NCBI RefSeq assembly: GCF_030817835.1
Contig: NZ_JAUSZR010000001.1
Location: 1,798,001-1,862,000 of the forward strand
DNA length: 64,000 nt
Reading direction: 5' to 3'
Source: Pseudarthrobacter sp. W1I19
Lineage (GTDB): Bacteria > Actinomycetota > Actinomycetes > Actinomycetales > Micrococcaceae
Below the pieces are notes generated by a model, which was not told where the DNA came from, ran no database searches, and saw only the letters and a list, made by a program, of their open reading frames with translations. A program made the position numbers and the translations under genes. Position 1 is the first letter of the stretch. The number at the start of each line of letters is the position of its first letter. This document shows positions 43,715-53,945 of the stretch, in pieces.

Positions 43715-46700
43715 GCTTCACGCACCTCCACGTCTCCACCGCATTCAGCGCCCACTATGGAGTGTCATGGCCCGAGGAACTGGCGCAGGCGGCTGCTGCT
43801 GACGGCGCCAGCGCGCTCGCCTGCACGGACAGGGACGGCCTGTACGGGACCATCAAGCACCTCAAGGCGTGCATGGACACCGGCATTGACCCCATCGTCG
43901 GGGTGGACCTTGCCGTTTATGACGACGACGGCGATCACCGCACCCAGCTGGCGGGCCGCGTGGTGGTGCTTGCCCGCGGCAACAACAACGGTGCCGGCTA
44001 CCGCGCGCTGTGCCGGCTTGTGTCAGACGCCCATGCCCGCACCTCGGGAAAGTCCGGGGGAGTTGTGCCGGTGGCCGTAACCCGTGCGGAACTTGCCTCC
44101 CGCACCCTGGATCCCCAAACCCTTAAACCTGTGCTGATGGTGCTGATAGGCCCGGATTCCGACGTCGGTCGGGCCATGGGCGGGCGGCGTTACCTGCGCC
44201 CGCGCACCCTTTTCAAGCAGTGGCTGGACGCCATGCCCGCGGGAACTGTGGTGGCCGAGATCGTGTCCCAGCTCAGCGCCCCGGGATCTCCCTTGAGTAC
44301 AGCACACGCCGTCCGGATGCTTAAACTCGCCGAAGAACACAGCATCCCGGCAATCCTCACCAACGCGGTCCGGTATTGCGCAGAGGACGGGGCGGCAACC
44401 GCAGACGTCCTGGATTCAGCCCGGACCCTGAAATCCCTTCCGGAACTGGCCCAGGAACCGCTGCTGCAACCAAACGGCCAGGCCTGGCTGAAATCCTCCC
44501 GTCAGATGCTCCAGCTGGGGAGGGAAATCATCTCCGCTGCCGGCTATGGGGCAGAAGACCTCAACAGGCTCATGGCACAAACAGAGGCGCTCGCCGATGT
44601 GTGCAGGATTGATCCCGTCACGGACATGGGGTGGAAGCAGCCGGTAGTGCCCGAAGCCGCGGTCATCGGGATCAGCCAGGATCCGCATGTGGAACTGGTG
44701 CAGCGCTGCCAGGCGGGGATTGGCAGGAGGTTCCCCGGGATTGCCGGCACCAGCGAAAAGGAAATGCTCCACCGGCTTGAGCATGAGCTGGGGATCATCC
44801 AGAACCTGGGGTTCTCCTCCTACTTCCTCACCGTGGCGGAGGTTTCAAGGATGATCCAGGACATGGGGGTGCGGGCAGCCGCCCGGGGCTCCGGGGCCTC
44901 CAGCCTGGTCAATTACCTCATTGACGTCAGCCAGGTAAATCCGCTGCAGCACGACCTCATCTTCGAACGGTTCCTCTCCCAGGACCGGGCCACCTTGCCG
45001 GATATTGATATCGACGTCGAGAGCGCCGAACGGCACAACGTGTACCACCGGATTTTCGAGCGCTTTGGCAAAGAACGCGTCACGCTCATGAGCATGCAGA
45101 ACGGTTACCGGGCACGCGGTGCTGTGCGGGACGCCGGCCTTGCCCTGGGGATGGATGAGGGGGACGTGGGGGACATCGCCAAGCAATTGTGGCGGTTTTC
45201 AGCTTCGAAGTTCCGCGAGGCGCTGCAGGAGAAGCCCGAATTGAGGGAATTTGCCGGCCGGGTGGAACAGCGGGATTCCCATGGCAACCAGCAGCTTGAC
45301 CTGCTGGTGGACTTGACCGAGCGCCTGGACCGGTTGCCCCGGCACATCTCCATGCATCCTTGCGGGGTGATCCTGGGGGATGCCACCCTGCTGGACCGCA
45401 CCCCTGTCCAGCCCAGCGGGCTTGGACTGCCCATGAGCCAGTTCGACAAGCACGACATGGACCCCATGGGCATGCTCAAGCTCGACGTCCTGGGCGTCAG
45501 GATGCAGAGCGCCATGGCATTTGCCGTTCGGGAAATCATCCGCATCCATCCCTCCAAAGAGGAAGTGGTGGCTGCCGGTGGCCATGCAACCGGAACTGGC
45601 GGGACCGGGCCTGATTTCATTGCAGAGAACGGGCACATCGACCTGAACGCCATTCCCCTGGATGATGAGCCCACCTTTGAACTTATCCGGAGCACCCACA
45701 CCCTGGGCTGCTTCCAGATCGAGTCACCTGGGCAGCGTGAGCTCATTGGCAAGATGGCGCCGCGGGAATTCAATGACCTCATCATCGATATTTCCCTGTT
45801 CCGTCCCGGGCCCATGAAATCGGACATGGTGCGGCCCTTCCTGGAGCACCGGCACGGGTTTGCTCCCGAGGTTTATCCGCACCCCCTCCTGAAGCCGGTA
45901 CTCCAGGAGACCCACGGCGTGACGGTGTTCCACGAACAAATCCTCCGGACTCTCGATGTCATGACCGGGTGCGGGCTTGCGAAGGCCGATGAATTCCGCC
46001 GCGCCCTCAGCAGCGAGTCTGGGGAATTCCGGGTGGAGGAGTACTTCCGGAAGCATGCCAAGGCAAAGAACTTCTCACCCGACGTCGTAGACAAGGTCTG
46101 GCAGACCCTGAAGTCCTTTGCCAGCTTCGGTTTCTGCAAAGCCCACGGGGCGGCCTTCGCCGTGCCCACGTACCAGTCAGCATGGCTGAAGGCGCACCAC
46201 CCGGAAGCGTTCCTGGCAGGCCTGTGGGAGCACGACCCCGGCATGTACCCAAAACGGCTTCTCGTGGCGGAGGCAAGAAGGCTTGGCATCCCCATCCTTC
46301 CCCTGGACATCAACCGCAGCAAAGGGGAGTACCGGGTGGAGCGGATCCTGCACGGACCTGATGCCGGGAAGCTCGGAATCCGGCTGAGCCTGAACGGGAT
46401 CTACGGGTTGTCCGCCACCGAATTGAAAAGGATAGTTGCCGGCCAGCCCTACGACTCCCTCGCAGACCTCCGCGCGCGCTCGCGGCTGAGCAAGCCAAGC
46501 ATCAAACGGCTGGCCCAGCTGGGTGCGTTTGATTCCCTCCATCGGGAGGCAGGCGGAATGGCCAACCGGGCTGACCTGGTCCAGCACCTGCAACGGCTGC
46601 AAAATGCAGGCACCGGGCGGAAGGGCGTCGAACTGGTCGAGGGGCAGCTGTCCCTTCCCTTGGGCGATGTGGAGCTGCGGAACGTTAAACCGGGGCTGCC

Positions 46701-47199
46701 CGCACCCACCCTCGTAGAGAATGTCCGGGCGGAACTGGACCTGATGGCCGTTGATGTCAGCAGCCACCTGATGGAAAGCCACCGCCCCATCCTGGAACGG
46801 CTGGGCGTCACAACAGCGGACAAGCTCCTTGGCCTGCGTAACGGGACTGAAGTGCTGGTGGCCGGAGTGCGCGTGGCCACCCAGACACCTCCTATGCGGG
46901 GCGGCAGGAGGGTGGTTTTCATCAGCATTGACGACGGCACCGGCTGCGTCGATTCGGTCTTCTTCCACGAAGCCCAGGAAAACGCAGGGCTGCTCCTGTT
47001 CGGAACCAGGTTGCTGCTCATCCGCGGCACTACCAGGAGGACAGGGCCGAGGGGCATCAGCATCAGTGCCAGCATGGCCTGGGACCTCAGCCGCACGGAG
47101 ACTTTGCCCTTCCCAACGCCTGCAGACCAGCCTGGCGATGTCCCGCATCCCCTGGACGGGATCAGCAGGACCCTGGCAATTACCGGTTTTAGCGGGTGA
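43711..47199 (+). CDS. dnaE2: Error-prone DNA polymerase III alpha subunit DnaE2
   Basis: A 1162-residue C-family polymerase. It has a PHP domain at the N-terminus (THLHVSTAFSAHYG), the palm with the catalytic Asp residues in LPDIDIDVESAERHNVYHR (near residue 430), GVTVFHEQILR, and SFASFGFCKAHGAAFA, and an OB-fold near the end (VLVAGVRVATQTPP). DnaE2 performs mutagenic lesion bypass after DNA damage, usually together with ImuA and ImuB. Neither is encoded here. The length is normal for DnaE2 and the motif set is complete. Confidence 0.94.
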   Translation: MSFTHLHVSTAFSAHYGVSWPEELAQAAAADGASALACTDRDGLYGTIKHLKACMDTGIDPIVGVDLAVYDDDGDHRTQLAGRVVVLARGNNNGAGYRALCRLVSDAHARTSGKSGGVVPVAVTRAELASRTLDPQTLKPVLMVLIGPDSDVGRAMGGRRYLRPRTLFKQWLDAMPAGTVVAEIVSQLSAPGSPLSTAHAVRMLKLAEEHSIPAILTNAVRYCAEDGAATADVLDSARTLKSLPELAQEPLLQPNGQAWLKSSRQMLQLGREIISAAGYGAEDLNRLMAQTEALADVCRIDPVTDMGWKQPVVPEAAVIGISQDPHVELVQRCQAGIGRRFPGIAGTSEKEMLHRLEHELGIIQNLGFSSYFLTVAEVSRMIQDMGVRAAARGSGASSLVNYLIDVSQVNPLQHDLIFERFLSQDRATLPDIDIDVESAERHNVYHRIFERFGKERVTLMSMQNGYRARGAVRDAGLALGMDEGDVGDIAKQLWRFSASKFREALQEKPELREFAGRVEQRDSHGNQQLDLLVDLTERLDRLPRHISMHPCGVILGDATLLDRTPVQPSGLGLPMSQFDKHDMDPMGMLKLDVLGVRMQSAMAFAVREIIRIHPSKEEVVAAGGHATGTGGTGPDFIAENGHIDLNAIPLDDEPTFELIRSTHTLGCFQIESPGQRELIGKMAPREFNDLIIDISLFRPGPMKSDMVRPFLEHRHGFAPEVYPHPLLKPVLQETHGVTVFHEQILRTLDVMTGCGLAKADEFRRALSSESGEFRVEEYFRKHAKAKNFSPDVVDKVWQTLKSFASFGFCKAHGAAFAVPTYQSAWLKAHHPEAFLAGLWEHDPGMYPKRLLVAEARRLGIPILPLDINRSKGEYRVERILHGPDAGKLGIRLSLNGIYGLSATELKRIVAGQPYDSLADLRARSRLSKPSIKRLAQLGAFDSLHREAGGMANRADLVQHLQRLQNAGTGRKGVELVEGQLSLPLGDVELRNVKPGLPAPTLVENVRAELDLMAVDVSSHLMESHRPILERLGVTTADKLLGLRNGTEVLVAGVRVATQTPPMRGGRRVVFISIDDGTGCVDSVFFHEAQENAGLLLFGTRLLLIRGTTRRTGPRGISISASMAWDLSRTETLPFPTPADQPGDVPHPLDGISRTLAITGFSG

Positions 47200-47315
47200 G
47201 GCTGCCGTGTGCCGCTTTGGTCGGCCCTTCGCCGAACCGATAGCATTGACGGTGGCTGGCTGTGGTCCCCGTATGCCACAAGCTATGAAGCCTTAACTTT
47301 GAATAGGAGACACCC

Positions 47316-49325
47316 GTGTCAGATGCCCAGCAGATCACCCTTCTCGTCGATGGCGAAGAGACCAAGGTGACTACCGGGACAACCGGTGCGGAACTCTTCT
47401 TTGAGCGCCGTGATGTTGTTGTGGCCCGCGTCAATGGCGAGCTGAAGGACCTGGACCAGGAACTGCCCGAAGGCGCCGAGGTTGAGGGTGTCACCATCGA
47501 TTCCCCGGACGGGCTTAACGTACTCCGCCACTCCACCGCCCACGTGATGGCACAGGCTGTCCAGCAGCTGCGCCCCGATGCCAAGCTGGGCATTGGCCCG
47601 TACATTACCGACGGCTTCTACTTCGACTTCGATGTCGCCGAGCCCTTTACCCCCGAGGACCTCAAAACCCTCGAGAAGATGATGCTCAAGATCGTCAACC
47701 AGAACCAGAAGTTCGTCCGCCGCGTCGTTTCCGAGGAGGAGGCCCGCGAGGCGATGAAGAACGAGCCCTACAAGCTCGAACTCCTGGGCAAGAAAAACGA
47801 GGCCGCCGAAGCCGGTGAGGGCGTCAATGTAGAGGTCGGCGCCGGCGACATCACCATCTACGACAACGTTGAGCGCAAGGAAGGGACCACCGTCTGGTGC
47901 GACCTCTGCCGCGGCCCGCACTTGCCCAACACCAAGATGATCTCCAACGCCTTCGCCCTCACCCGGTCGTCGTCGGCCTACTGGCTGGGAAACCAGAAAA
48001 ACCAGCAGCTGCAGCGCATTTACGGCACGGCCTGGCCCACCAAGGACGCCCTCAAGGCCTACCAGGAACGCCTTGCCGAGGCCGAGCGCCGCGACCACCG
48101 CAAGCTCGGCTCCGAACTGGACCTGTTCTCCTTCCCTGACGAACTCGGCTCCGGCCTGCCCGTCTTCCACCCCAAGGGCGGCATCATCCGCAAGGAGATG
48201 GAGGACTACTCACGGCAGCGCCACGTCGAAGCGGGCTACGAGTTCGTCTACACGCCGCACATCACCAAAGGCCACCTCTACGAAGTGTCCGGCCACCTCG
48301 ACTGGTACAAGGACGGCATGTTCCCCGCCATGCGGGTGGATGAGGAACTCAACGAAGACGGCAGCATCCGCAAGCCGGCGCAGGACTACTACCTGAAGCC
48401 GATGAACTGCCCCATGCACAACCTCATCTTCCGGTCCCGCGGGCGCTCGTACCGGGAGCTGCCGCTGCGCCTGTTCGAATTCGGGTCGGTCTACCGCTAT
48501 GAGAAGTCCGGCGTGGTGCACGGCCTCACCCGCGTGCGCGGCATGACACAGGACGACGCCCACATCTACTGCACCCGCGAACAGATGAAGGACGAACTCA
48601 CCAAGACGCTGACCTTCGTCCTGGACCTGCTCAAGGACTACGGACTCAACGACTTCTACCTGGAACTGTCCACCAAGGACCCGGAAAAGTACGTCGGCGA
48701 GGACGCCGCCTGGGAGGAAGCCACCAGGACCCTGGCCGAGGTCGCGCAGGAATCCGGGCTGGAACTCGTGCCGGACCCGGGCGGAGCAGCCTTCTACGGC
48801 CCCAAGATCTCCGTCCAGGCCAAGGACGCGCTGGGCCGCACCTGGCAGATGTCCACCATCCAGCTGGACTTCAACCTGCCTGAACGCTTTGAGCTGGAAT
48901 TCCAGGCCGCCGACGGCACCCGCCAGCGCCCCGTGATGATCCACCGTGCGCTTTTCGGTTCAGTGGAGCGGTTCATGGGTGTGCTGACCGAGCACTATGC
49001 CGGCGCCTTCCCGGCGTGGCTCGCACCCGTCCAGGTGGTGGGCATTCCTGTAGCGGAGACGTTCAACGAGTACATGTTCGACGTCGTTGATCAGCTTAAG
49101 GCGGCAGGGATCCGTGCCGAGGTGGACACCTCCTCGGACCGGTTCCCCAAGAAGATCCGCACCGCCAGCAAGGACAAGATCCCGTTTGTGCTCATCGCCG
49201 GCGGTGATGACGCCGAGGCAGGCGCTGTCTCCTTCCGCTTCCGCGATGGAAGCCAGGACAACGGCGTGCCCGTGGCCGAGGCAGTCAAGCGGATCACTGA
49301 AGCCGTCCGGAACCGGACCAGCTAG
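47316..49325 (+). CDS. thrS: Threonyl-tRNA synthetase
   Basis: A 669-residue class II synthetase that charges tRNA-Thr. The TGS domain covers residues 1-66, the editing domain [14 protein letters not shown] near 70, the catalytic core about 270-555 with [22 protein letters not shown] and the Zn-binding Cys, and the anticodon-binding domain about 565-669. The start is GTG. It heads the conserved thrS-HIT-pgsA block; no T-box leader was seen in the 116-base gap before it. Confidence 0.96.
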   Translation: MSDAQQITLLVDGEETKVTTGTTGAELFFERRDVVVARVNGELKDLDQELPEGAEVEGVTIDSPDGLNVLRHSTAHVMAQAVQQLRPDAKLGIGPYITDGFYFDFDVAEPFTPEDLKTLEKMMLKIVNQNQKFVRRVVSEEEAREAMKNEPYKLELLGKKNEAAEAGEGVNVEVGAGDITIYDNVERKEGTTVWCDLCRGPHLPNTKMISNAFALTRSSSAYWLGNQKNQQLQRIYGTAWPTKDALKAYQERLAEAERRDHRKLGSELDLFSFPDELGSGLPVFHPKGGIIRKEMEDYSRQRHVEAGYEFVYTPHITKGHLYEVSGHLDWYKDGMFPAMRVDEELNEDGSIRKPAQDYYLKPMNCPMHNLIFRSRGRSYRELPLRLFEFGSVYRYEKSGVVHGLTRVRGMTQDDAHIYCTREQMKDELTKTLTFVLDLLKDYGLNDFYLELSTKDPEKYVGEDAAWEEATRTLAEVAQESGLELVPDPGGAAFYGPKISVQAKDALGRTWQMSTIQLDFNLPERFELEFQAADGTRQRPVMIHRALFGSVERFMGVLTEHYAGAFPAWLAPVQVVGIPVAETFNEYMFDVVDQLKAAGIRAEVDTSSDRFPKKIRTASKDKIPFVLIAGGDDAEAGAVSFRFRDGSQDNGVPVAEAVKRITEAVRNRTS

Positions 49326-49342
49326 CGAAACGGAACAGTACG

Positions 49343-49930
49343 GTGCAGGAGAACACAGGCGCAGGATATCCGGGGGATGCCGGCGTTACCGACGACTTTG
49401 ACCTCGCCGGTGTCCCGGACGCTTTCCAGCGCCTGTGGACTCCGCACCGGATGGCCTACATCAAGGGCGGCCAGCACCAGTTCAAGAACGAAAACGACTG
49501 CCCGTTCTGCGTCGGACCCGCCCGTACCGATGAGGAAGCACTCATCGTCTACCGGGGAAAGACGTGCTACGTGGTGCTGAACCTGTTTCCCTATAACCCC
49601 GGGCATCTCCTGGTCTGCCCGTACCGCCACGTCCCGGATTACACGGATCTGACGGTGGAGGAGACGGCAGAGTTCGCCGAGCTGACCCAGACCGCCATGC
49701 GGGTCCTGCGGAAGGTGTCGAATCCCGGCGGTTTCAACCTGGGGATGAACCAAGGCGTGGTGGGCGGGGCCGGCATCGCCGCGCACCTGCACCAGCACAT
49801 CGTTCCCCGGTGGGGCGGCGACGGGAACTTCTTCCCCATCATCGCCCAGACCAAGGCGATCACGCAGACCCTAGATGAGGTCCGCCAGCAGGTCGCCGAC
49901 GCCTGGCCCGGGGAGACGGATGCTGAATAA
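49343..49930 (+). CDS. HIT-domain hydrolase (Ap4A phosphorylase-like)
   Basis: A 195-residue HIT-family nucleotide-binding protein. The histidine triad is in AAHLHQHIVPRW near residues 146-157, and CPFC-type Cys lie near 54-57 (CPFCVG). It is expected to split dinucleoside polyphosphates. The GTG at 49343 lies 17 bases after thrS. The pgsA gene starts inside its 3' end (11-base overlap). This order is standard in actinobacteria. Confidence 0.92.
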   Translation: MQENTGAGYPGDAGVTDDFDLAGVPDAFQRLWTPHRMAYIKGGQHQFKNENDCPFCVGPARTDEEALIVYRGKTCYVVLNLFPYNPGHLLVCPYRHVPDYTDLTVEETAEFAELTQTAMRVLRKVSNPGGFNLGMNQGVVGGAGIAAHLHQHIVPRWGGDGNFFPIIAQTKAITQTLDEVRQQVADAWPGETDAE

Positions 49931-50543
49931 GCACGCGCGCGGGTTCTTCACAGCCCTGTTCACCCCGATTGCCCGCTGGCTCCTGCGCATAGGCGTTTCA
50001 CCAGACGCCGTCACGATCATCGGCACGGCCGGCGTGGTGGTGGGGGCCCTCGTCTTCTACCCCCTGGGCCAGCTCTGGTGGGGAACCCTGTTTATCACAG
50101 CGTTTATCTTCTCCGACGTCCTCGACGGCATCATGGCCAGGATGCAGGCGGTGGGCGGCCGCTGGGGCAACTTCCTCGACTCCACGCTGGACCGGATCGC
50201 CGACGGTGCCCTGTTCGCGGGGCTCGCCGTATGGTTCTTCACGGGCGGCGCCAATGTTCCCATCGCGATGATGGCCACCGTCTGCCTTGTCTTGGGCATG
50301 GTGGTTTCCTACGCCAGGGCCAAAGCCGAGTCCTTGGGCTTCACCGCCAACGTGGGCATCGCCGAACGCGCGGAGCGCCTGGTTTCGGTTCTGGTGGTCA
50401 CCGGATTTACCGGTCTGGGGCTTCCCAGCGTGGTGTTGCTGGTGACGCTGTCGTTGCTCGCCCTCGCCAGCTTCGTCACCGTGGTCCAGCGTGTGGTTTC
50501 GGTCCGCCGGCAGGCTCTTGCGGAACCGTCCCCGGCTGATTAA
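49920..50543 (+). CDS. pgsA: CDP-alcohol phosphatidyltransferase (phosphatidylinositol phosphate synthase type)
   Basis: A 207-residue membrane enzyme. The CDP-alcohol phosphotransferase motif is complete: DVLDGIMARMQAVGGRWGNFLDSTLDRIAD, with D-x2-D-G-x2-A-R-x8-G-x3-D-x3-D. About six membrane segments follow or precede it. In actinobacteria this position codes for the synthase of phosphatidylinositol phosphate. The ATG overlaps the HIT gene. The usual downstream genes of the acyltransferase and PimA are not present before pdxS. Confidence 0.88.
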   Translation: MLNKHARGFFTALFTPIARWLLRIGVSPDAVTIIGTAGVVVGALVFYPLGQLWWGTLFITAFIFSDVLDGIMARMQAVGGRWGNFLDSTLDRIADGALFAGLAVWFFTGGANVPIAMMATVCLVLGMVVSYARAKAESLGFTANVGIAERAERLVSVLVVTGFTGLGLPSVVLLVTLSLLALASFVTVVQRVVSVRRQALAEPSPAD

Positions 50544-50689
50544 CACGAATTGAGCCGGGCGGCCGGGGTGAGACTAGTATTAGGACTGCCCGGTCAATGG
50601 ATCCGGCAACCCGGTGTGTGTAAACACGGCATCTGACGTGCCGCCCTGCACTCCCGGCGAAGGTCATCTATCTACCCATAGGGGTTTTT

Positions 50690-51616
50690 GTGTCTACACC
50701 TGATGTAAGCAACGAGGCCGGTTCGTCCGCGAACAGCGTCACGGGCAGCAACCGCGTGAAGCGGGGCATGGCTGAGATGCTCAAGGGCGGCGTCATCATG
50801 GACGTCGTCAACGTCGAACAGGCCCGCATCGCCGAAGATGCCGGTGCTGTTGCTGTGATGGCGCTGGAACGTGTTCCGGCCGATATCCGTGCCCAGGGCG
50901 GCGTGTCCCGCATGTCCGATCCGGACATGATCGACCAGATCATCGACGCCGTGTCCATTCCGGTCATGGCCAAGGCCCGGATCGGCCATTTCGTCGAGGC
51001 CCAGATTCTGCAGTCCCTCGGCGTGGACTACATCGACGAGTCCGAGGTCCTGACCCCGGCCGACTACGTCAACCACATCGACAAGTGGAACTTCAAGGTT
51101 CCCTTCGTCTGCGGTGCCACCAACCTCGGTGAGGCGCTGCGCCGCATCAACGAGGGCGCGGCGATGATCCGCTCCAAGGGCGAGGCCGGCACCGGCGATG
51201 TCTCCAACGCCACCGGGCACATGCGCCAGATCCGCTCCGAGATCGCCAAGCTCGCCGCCCTGCCCGAGGACGAGCTCTACGTTGCGGCCAAGGAACTGCA
51301 GGCCCCGTACGAACTGGTCAAGGAAGTTGCCGCTGCCGGCAAGCTTCCGGTGGTGCTGTTCACCGCCGGCGGTATTGCCACCCCGGCTGACGCCGCCATG
51401 ATGATGCAGCTCGGTGCTGACGGCGTGTTCGTTGGCTCGGGCATCTTCAAGTCCGGCAACCCGGCTCAGCGCGCCGCTGCCGTCGTGAAGGCCACCACCT
51501 TCTACGATGACCCCGACGTCATCGCCAAGGCCTCCCGCGGCCTGGGTGAAGCCATGGTGGGCATCAACGTCGACGAGATCCCCCAGCCGCACCGCCTCGC
51601 CGAGCGCGGCTGGTAA
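50690..51616 (+). CDS. pdxS: Pyridoxal 5'-phosphate synthase subunit PdxS
   Basis: A 308-residue (beta-alpha)8-barrel that makes pyridoxal phosphate from ribose-5-phosphate, glyceraldehyde-3-phosphate and ammonia from PdxT. Catalytic Lys and phosphate loops are in [36 protein letters not shown] and [21 protein letters not shown]. The start is GTG. It is separate from pdxT (57402), with a 5.7-kb stretch containing minus-strand genes between them. Confidence 0.96.
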   Translation: MSTPDVSNEAGSSANSVTGSNRVKRGMAEMLKGGVIMDVVNVEQARIAEDAGAVAVMALERVPADIRAQGGVSRMSDPDMIDQIIDAVSIPVMAKARIGHFVEAQILQSLGVDYIDESEVLTPADYVNHIDKWNFKVPFVCGATNLGEALRRINEGAAMIRSKGEAGTGDVSNATGHMRQIRSEIAKLAALPEDELYVAAKELQAPYELVKEVAAAGKLPVVLFTAGGIATPADAAMMMQLGADGVFVGSGIFKSGNPAQRAAAVVKATTFYDDPDVIAKASRGLGEAMVGINVDEIPQPHRLAERGW

Positions 51617-51782
51617 GTCGCTTCTCTGGCGCCTTTTGGGGCGCCGGGCGGCGTCATCCTCTGCGTGCTATTCCCCGCGCCCTCCTGGCAGCTTTTGTAG
51701 CTGGCTGGCGCGCGGGGGCCCTTTTACGCACGCTGCCGGATAACGCCGTCCGTCGCTAAGCGGGTCGCCTTGCGTCTTTATT

Positions 51783-51829
51783 TACGACGCCGGTTCCTCA
51801 CCTTTCTTTGGTGGGGGACCGGCGTCGTA
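51783..51829. terminator. Terminator after pdxS
   Basis: A 20-bp stem (TACGACGCCGGTTCCTCACC and its near complement, two mismatches) with a TTTCTTT loop, followed by CTTCTTTAATC. It lies between convergent pdxS and the peptidase gene. Its base shares the TACGACG core with the hairpins at 614 and 20144. Confidence 0.8.
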
Positions 51830-51856
51830 CTTCTTTAATCGGGGTGGACGGGGGCT

Positions 51857-53869
51857 TTACTCCAGGCCGCGGCGCTTCAGGAGGGGCTCGAGTTTTGCCT
51901 CGCGGCCGCGGAGGGTGCGGAAGGACTCGAGGGGGTCCCTGCTGTTTCCGCGGGACAGGAGCTCCTGCCGGAAGCGTTCGCCATTGGCCCGGGACAAGCC
52001 GCCGTTCTCGGTAAACCAGTCCACTGTTTCGGCGTCCAGCACTTCGCTCCAGATGTACGAGTAGTATCCGGCGGCGTACCCGGCACCGGCGAAGACGTGC
52101 TGGAAGTACCCCGTGCGGTAGCGCGGCGGGATCAGGGCGTGGGCGATGCCGGCGGCCGCGAGTGCCTTGTCCTCGAAAGCCACTGCGTCCTCCGGCACAT
52201 CGGCGGCTCCCAGGACGTGCCAGGCCAGGTCCAGCAGGGCCGCGCCCAGGTACTCAGTCGTGGCAAAGCCCTCGCCCCACAGCTGTGATTCCTGGAGTTT
52301 GTCCACAATGTCCCGGGGGAGCGGCTCCCCGGTTTTGTAGTGTTTGGCGTAGTTCGCCAGCACCTCCGGCCACATGATCCACATCTCGTTGACCTGCGAC
52401 GGGTATTCGACAAAATCGCGGGGGACAGCGGTGCCGGAAAACCTCGGGTACGCCACGTCCGAGAACAACCCGTGGAGTGCATGGCCGAATTCGTGGAACA
52501 TGGTCCGCAGCTCGTCGAGGGTCAGCAGCGTGGGTTCGCCCGCCGGCGGCTTGGAGATGTTCAGGTTGTTGATGACAACTGGTCTTGTTCCCAGCAGCTC
52601 CGATTGGTCCACCAGCGAACTCATCCAGGCACCCCCGCGCTTGGACTCCCGCGTGTAGTAGTCGCCCAGGAACAGGCCCAATGCAGTGCCGTCCTCGTTC
52701 CGGACCTCCCAGACACGGACATCCGGGTGGTACCCGGCCAGGTCCGTCCGCTCCTGGAAGGTGATGCCGTAAAGGGATGTTGCGGCGAAAAAGACGCCCT
52801 CAGTAAGGACCCGCTCCAGCTCGAAGAATGGACGAAGTGCCTGCTCGTCCACCTCGTATTTCTCCCGCCGGACCTTGGCGGAGTAGAAGGCCCAGTCCCA
52901 GGCCTCCAGGGGGTGTCCGGCTGACTCGGCAAGGGCAGCGGCTTCAAGGTCTGCGTTGCGGACGGCCGCCGGTGCCATGCGGTTCAGCATCGACTGGACC
53001 GACTCAAAATCAGGCGCGGTCTGGCGGTCCACCACCAGTTCTGCGTAGTTCGCGAAGCCCAGCAAGGCGGCCTTTTCGGCACGGAGTCCCGCCATGGACC
53101 GGGCCAAATCCAGGACGTCGAGGTTCCCGCCGCTGCTCCCGCGGGCCACCGAGGCCTCAAAGAGCCGACGACGGATGTCCCGGCTCTCAAGGACGGCGAG
53201 GGCGGGCTGGTTGGTGGGCTGGATCAGCGCCAGGAGGAACTTCCCATGGTGCCCCGCAGCACGGGCAGCTTCCGCGGCCCGTGCCACGTCGTCGGCAGGC
53301 ATCCCCGCCAGATCCGCGGCGTCATCAAGCAGGAGGGCCGCCGACTTCATACCTTCCTTGACCCGCTGGCCGAACTCTGTGCCCAACCGGGAGAGTTCCG
53401 CGTTGAGCTCCCTGAGCCGCTCCTGCCCGGCCGCGTCCAGCTGGATGCCGGACTGCCGGAATTCCTTCACATACTCGTCCACCAGGCGCCCGGACTCGGC
53501 ATCGAGGCTGGAAGTATCGAGGGCAGCGAAGCGCTCGTACAGCGCCCGGTTCAGGAAAACCTCATCCTGGTGGGCGGAAAAGCGCGGCGAGAGTGCTGTT
53601 TCAAGATCCCGGATGTCATCCGTTGCATCGGCGGACACCAGGGTGAAGAAGGCGGCAGAAGCCCTTTGCAGCAACTGCCCGGACAGCTCCATCGCCACCG
53701 CCGTGTTCTGGAAGGTGGCCGGTTCAGGGTTCTCCGCAATGGCCCGGATGTCCGCCAGGTGGCCGGCGAACCCGGCCTCTGCTGCCTCCGCATAATGCGA
53801 GGCCTGGAGGTCAGCAAAGGGAGGCAGGCCGAACGGAAGCGGGCTGGGATGAAGCAGGGGGTTTGTCAT
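51857..53869 (-). CDS. M3-family oligopeptidase (Dcp/OpdA type)
   Basis: A 670-residue zinc metallopeptidase that degrades short peptides in the cytoplasm. The ATG at 53869 begins MTNPLLHPSPLPFGLPPFADL, the family opening; the longer frame upstream is antisense to the CapA gene. The zinc motif is FHEFGHALHGLFSD, with the second-sphere Glu further on. Late motifs YYSYIWSEVLDAE and LSRGNSRDP are standard. Single gene. Confidence 0.94.
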   Translation of the reverse strand: MTNPLLHPSPLPFGLPPFADLQASHYAEAAEAGFAGHLADIRAIAENPEPATFQNTAVAMELSGQLLQRASAAFFTLVSADATDDIRDLETALSPRFSAHQDEVFLNRALYERFAALDTSSLDAESGRLVDEYVKEFRQSGIQLDAAGQERLRELNAELSRLGTEFGQRVKEGMKSAALLLDDAADLAGMPADDVARAAEAARAAGHHGKFLLALIQPTNQPALAVLESRDIRRRLFEASVARGSSGGNLDVLDLARSMAGLRAEKAALLGFANYAELVVDRQTAPDFESVQSMLNRMAPAAVRNADLEAAALAESAGHPLEAWDWAFYSAKVRREKYEVDEQALRPFFELERVLTEGVFFAATSLYGITFQERTDLAGYHPDVRVWEVRNEDGTALGLFLGDYYTRESKRGGAWMSSLVDQSELLGTRPVVINNLNISKPPAGEPTLLTLDELRTMFHEFGHALHGLFSDVAYPRFSGTAVPRDFVEYPSQVNEMWIMWPEVLANYAKHYKTGEPLPRDIVDKLQESQLWGEGFATTEYLGAALLDLAWHVLGAADVPEDAVAFEDKALAAAGIAHALIPPRYRTGYFQHVFAGAGYAAGYYSYIWSEVLDAETVDWFTENGGLSRANGERFRQELLSRGNSRDPLESFRTLRGREAKLEPLLKRRGLE

Positions 53870-53945
53870 GACGTAAATCTTCCACACGGGCCACACCTTC
53901 TCAACGACCTCCAAATGCTCGTGGCGGCGGGCCGCAATACCTACA

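Noticed and set aside
47200..47315. T-box riboswitch before thrS
   Set aside because: The gap is only 116 bases and shows no T-box sequence or terminator.
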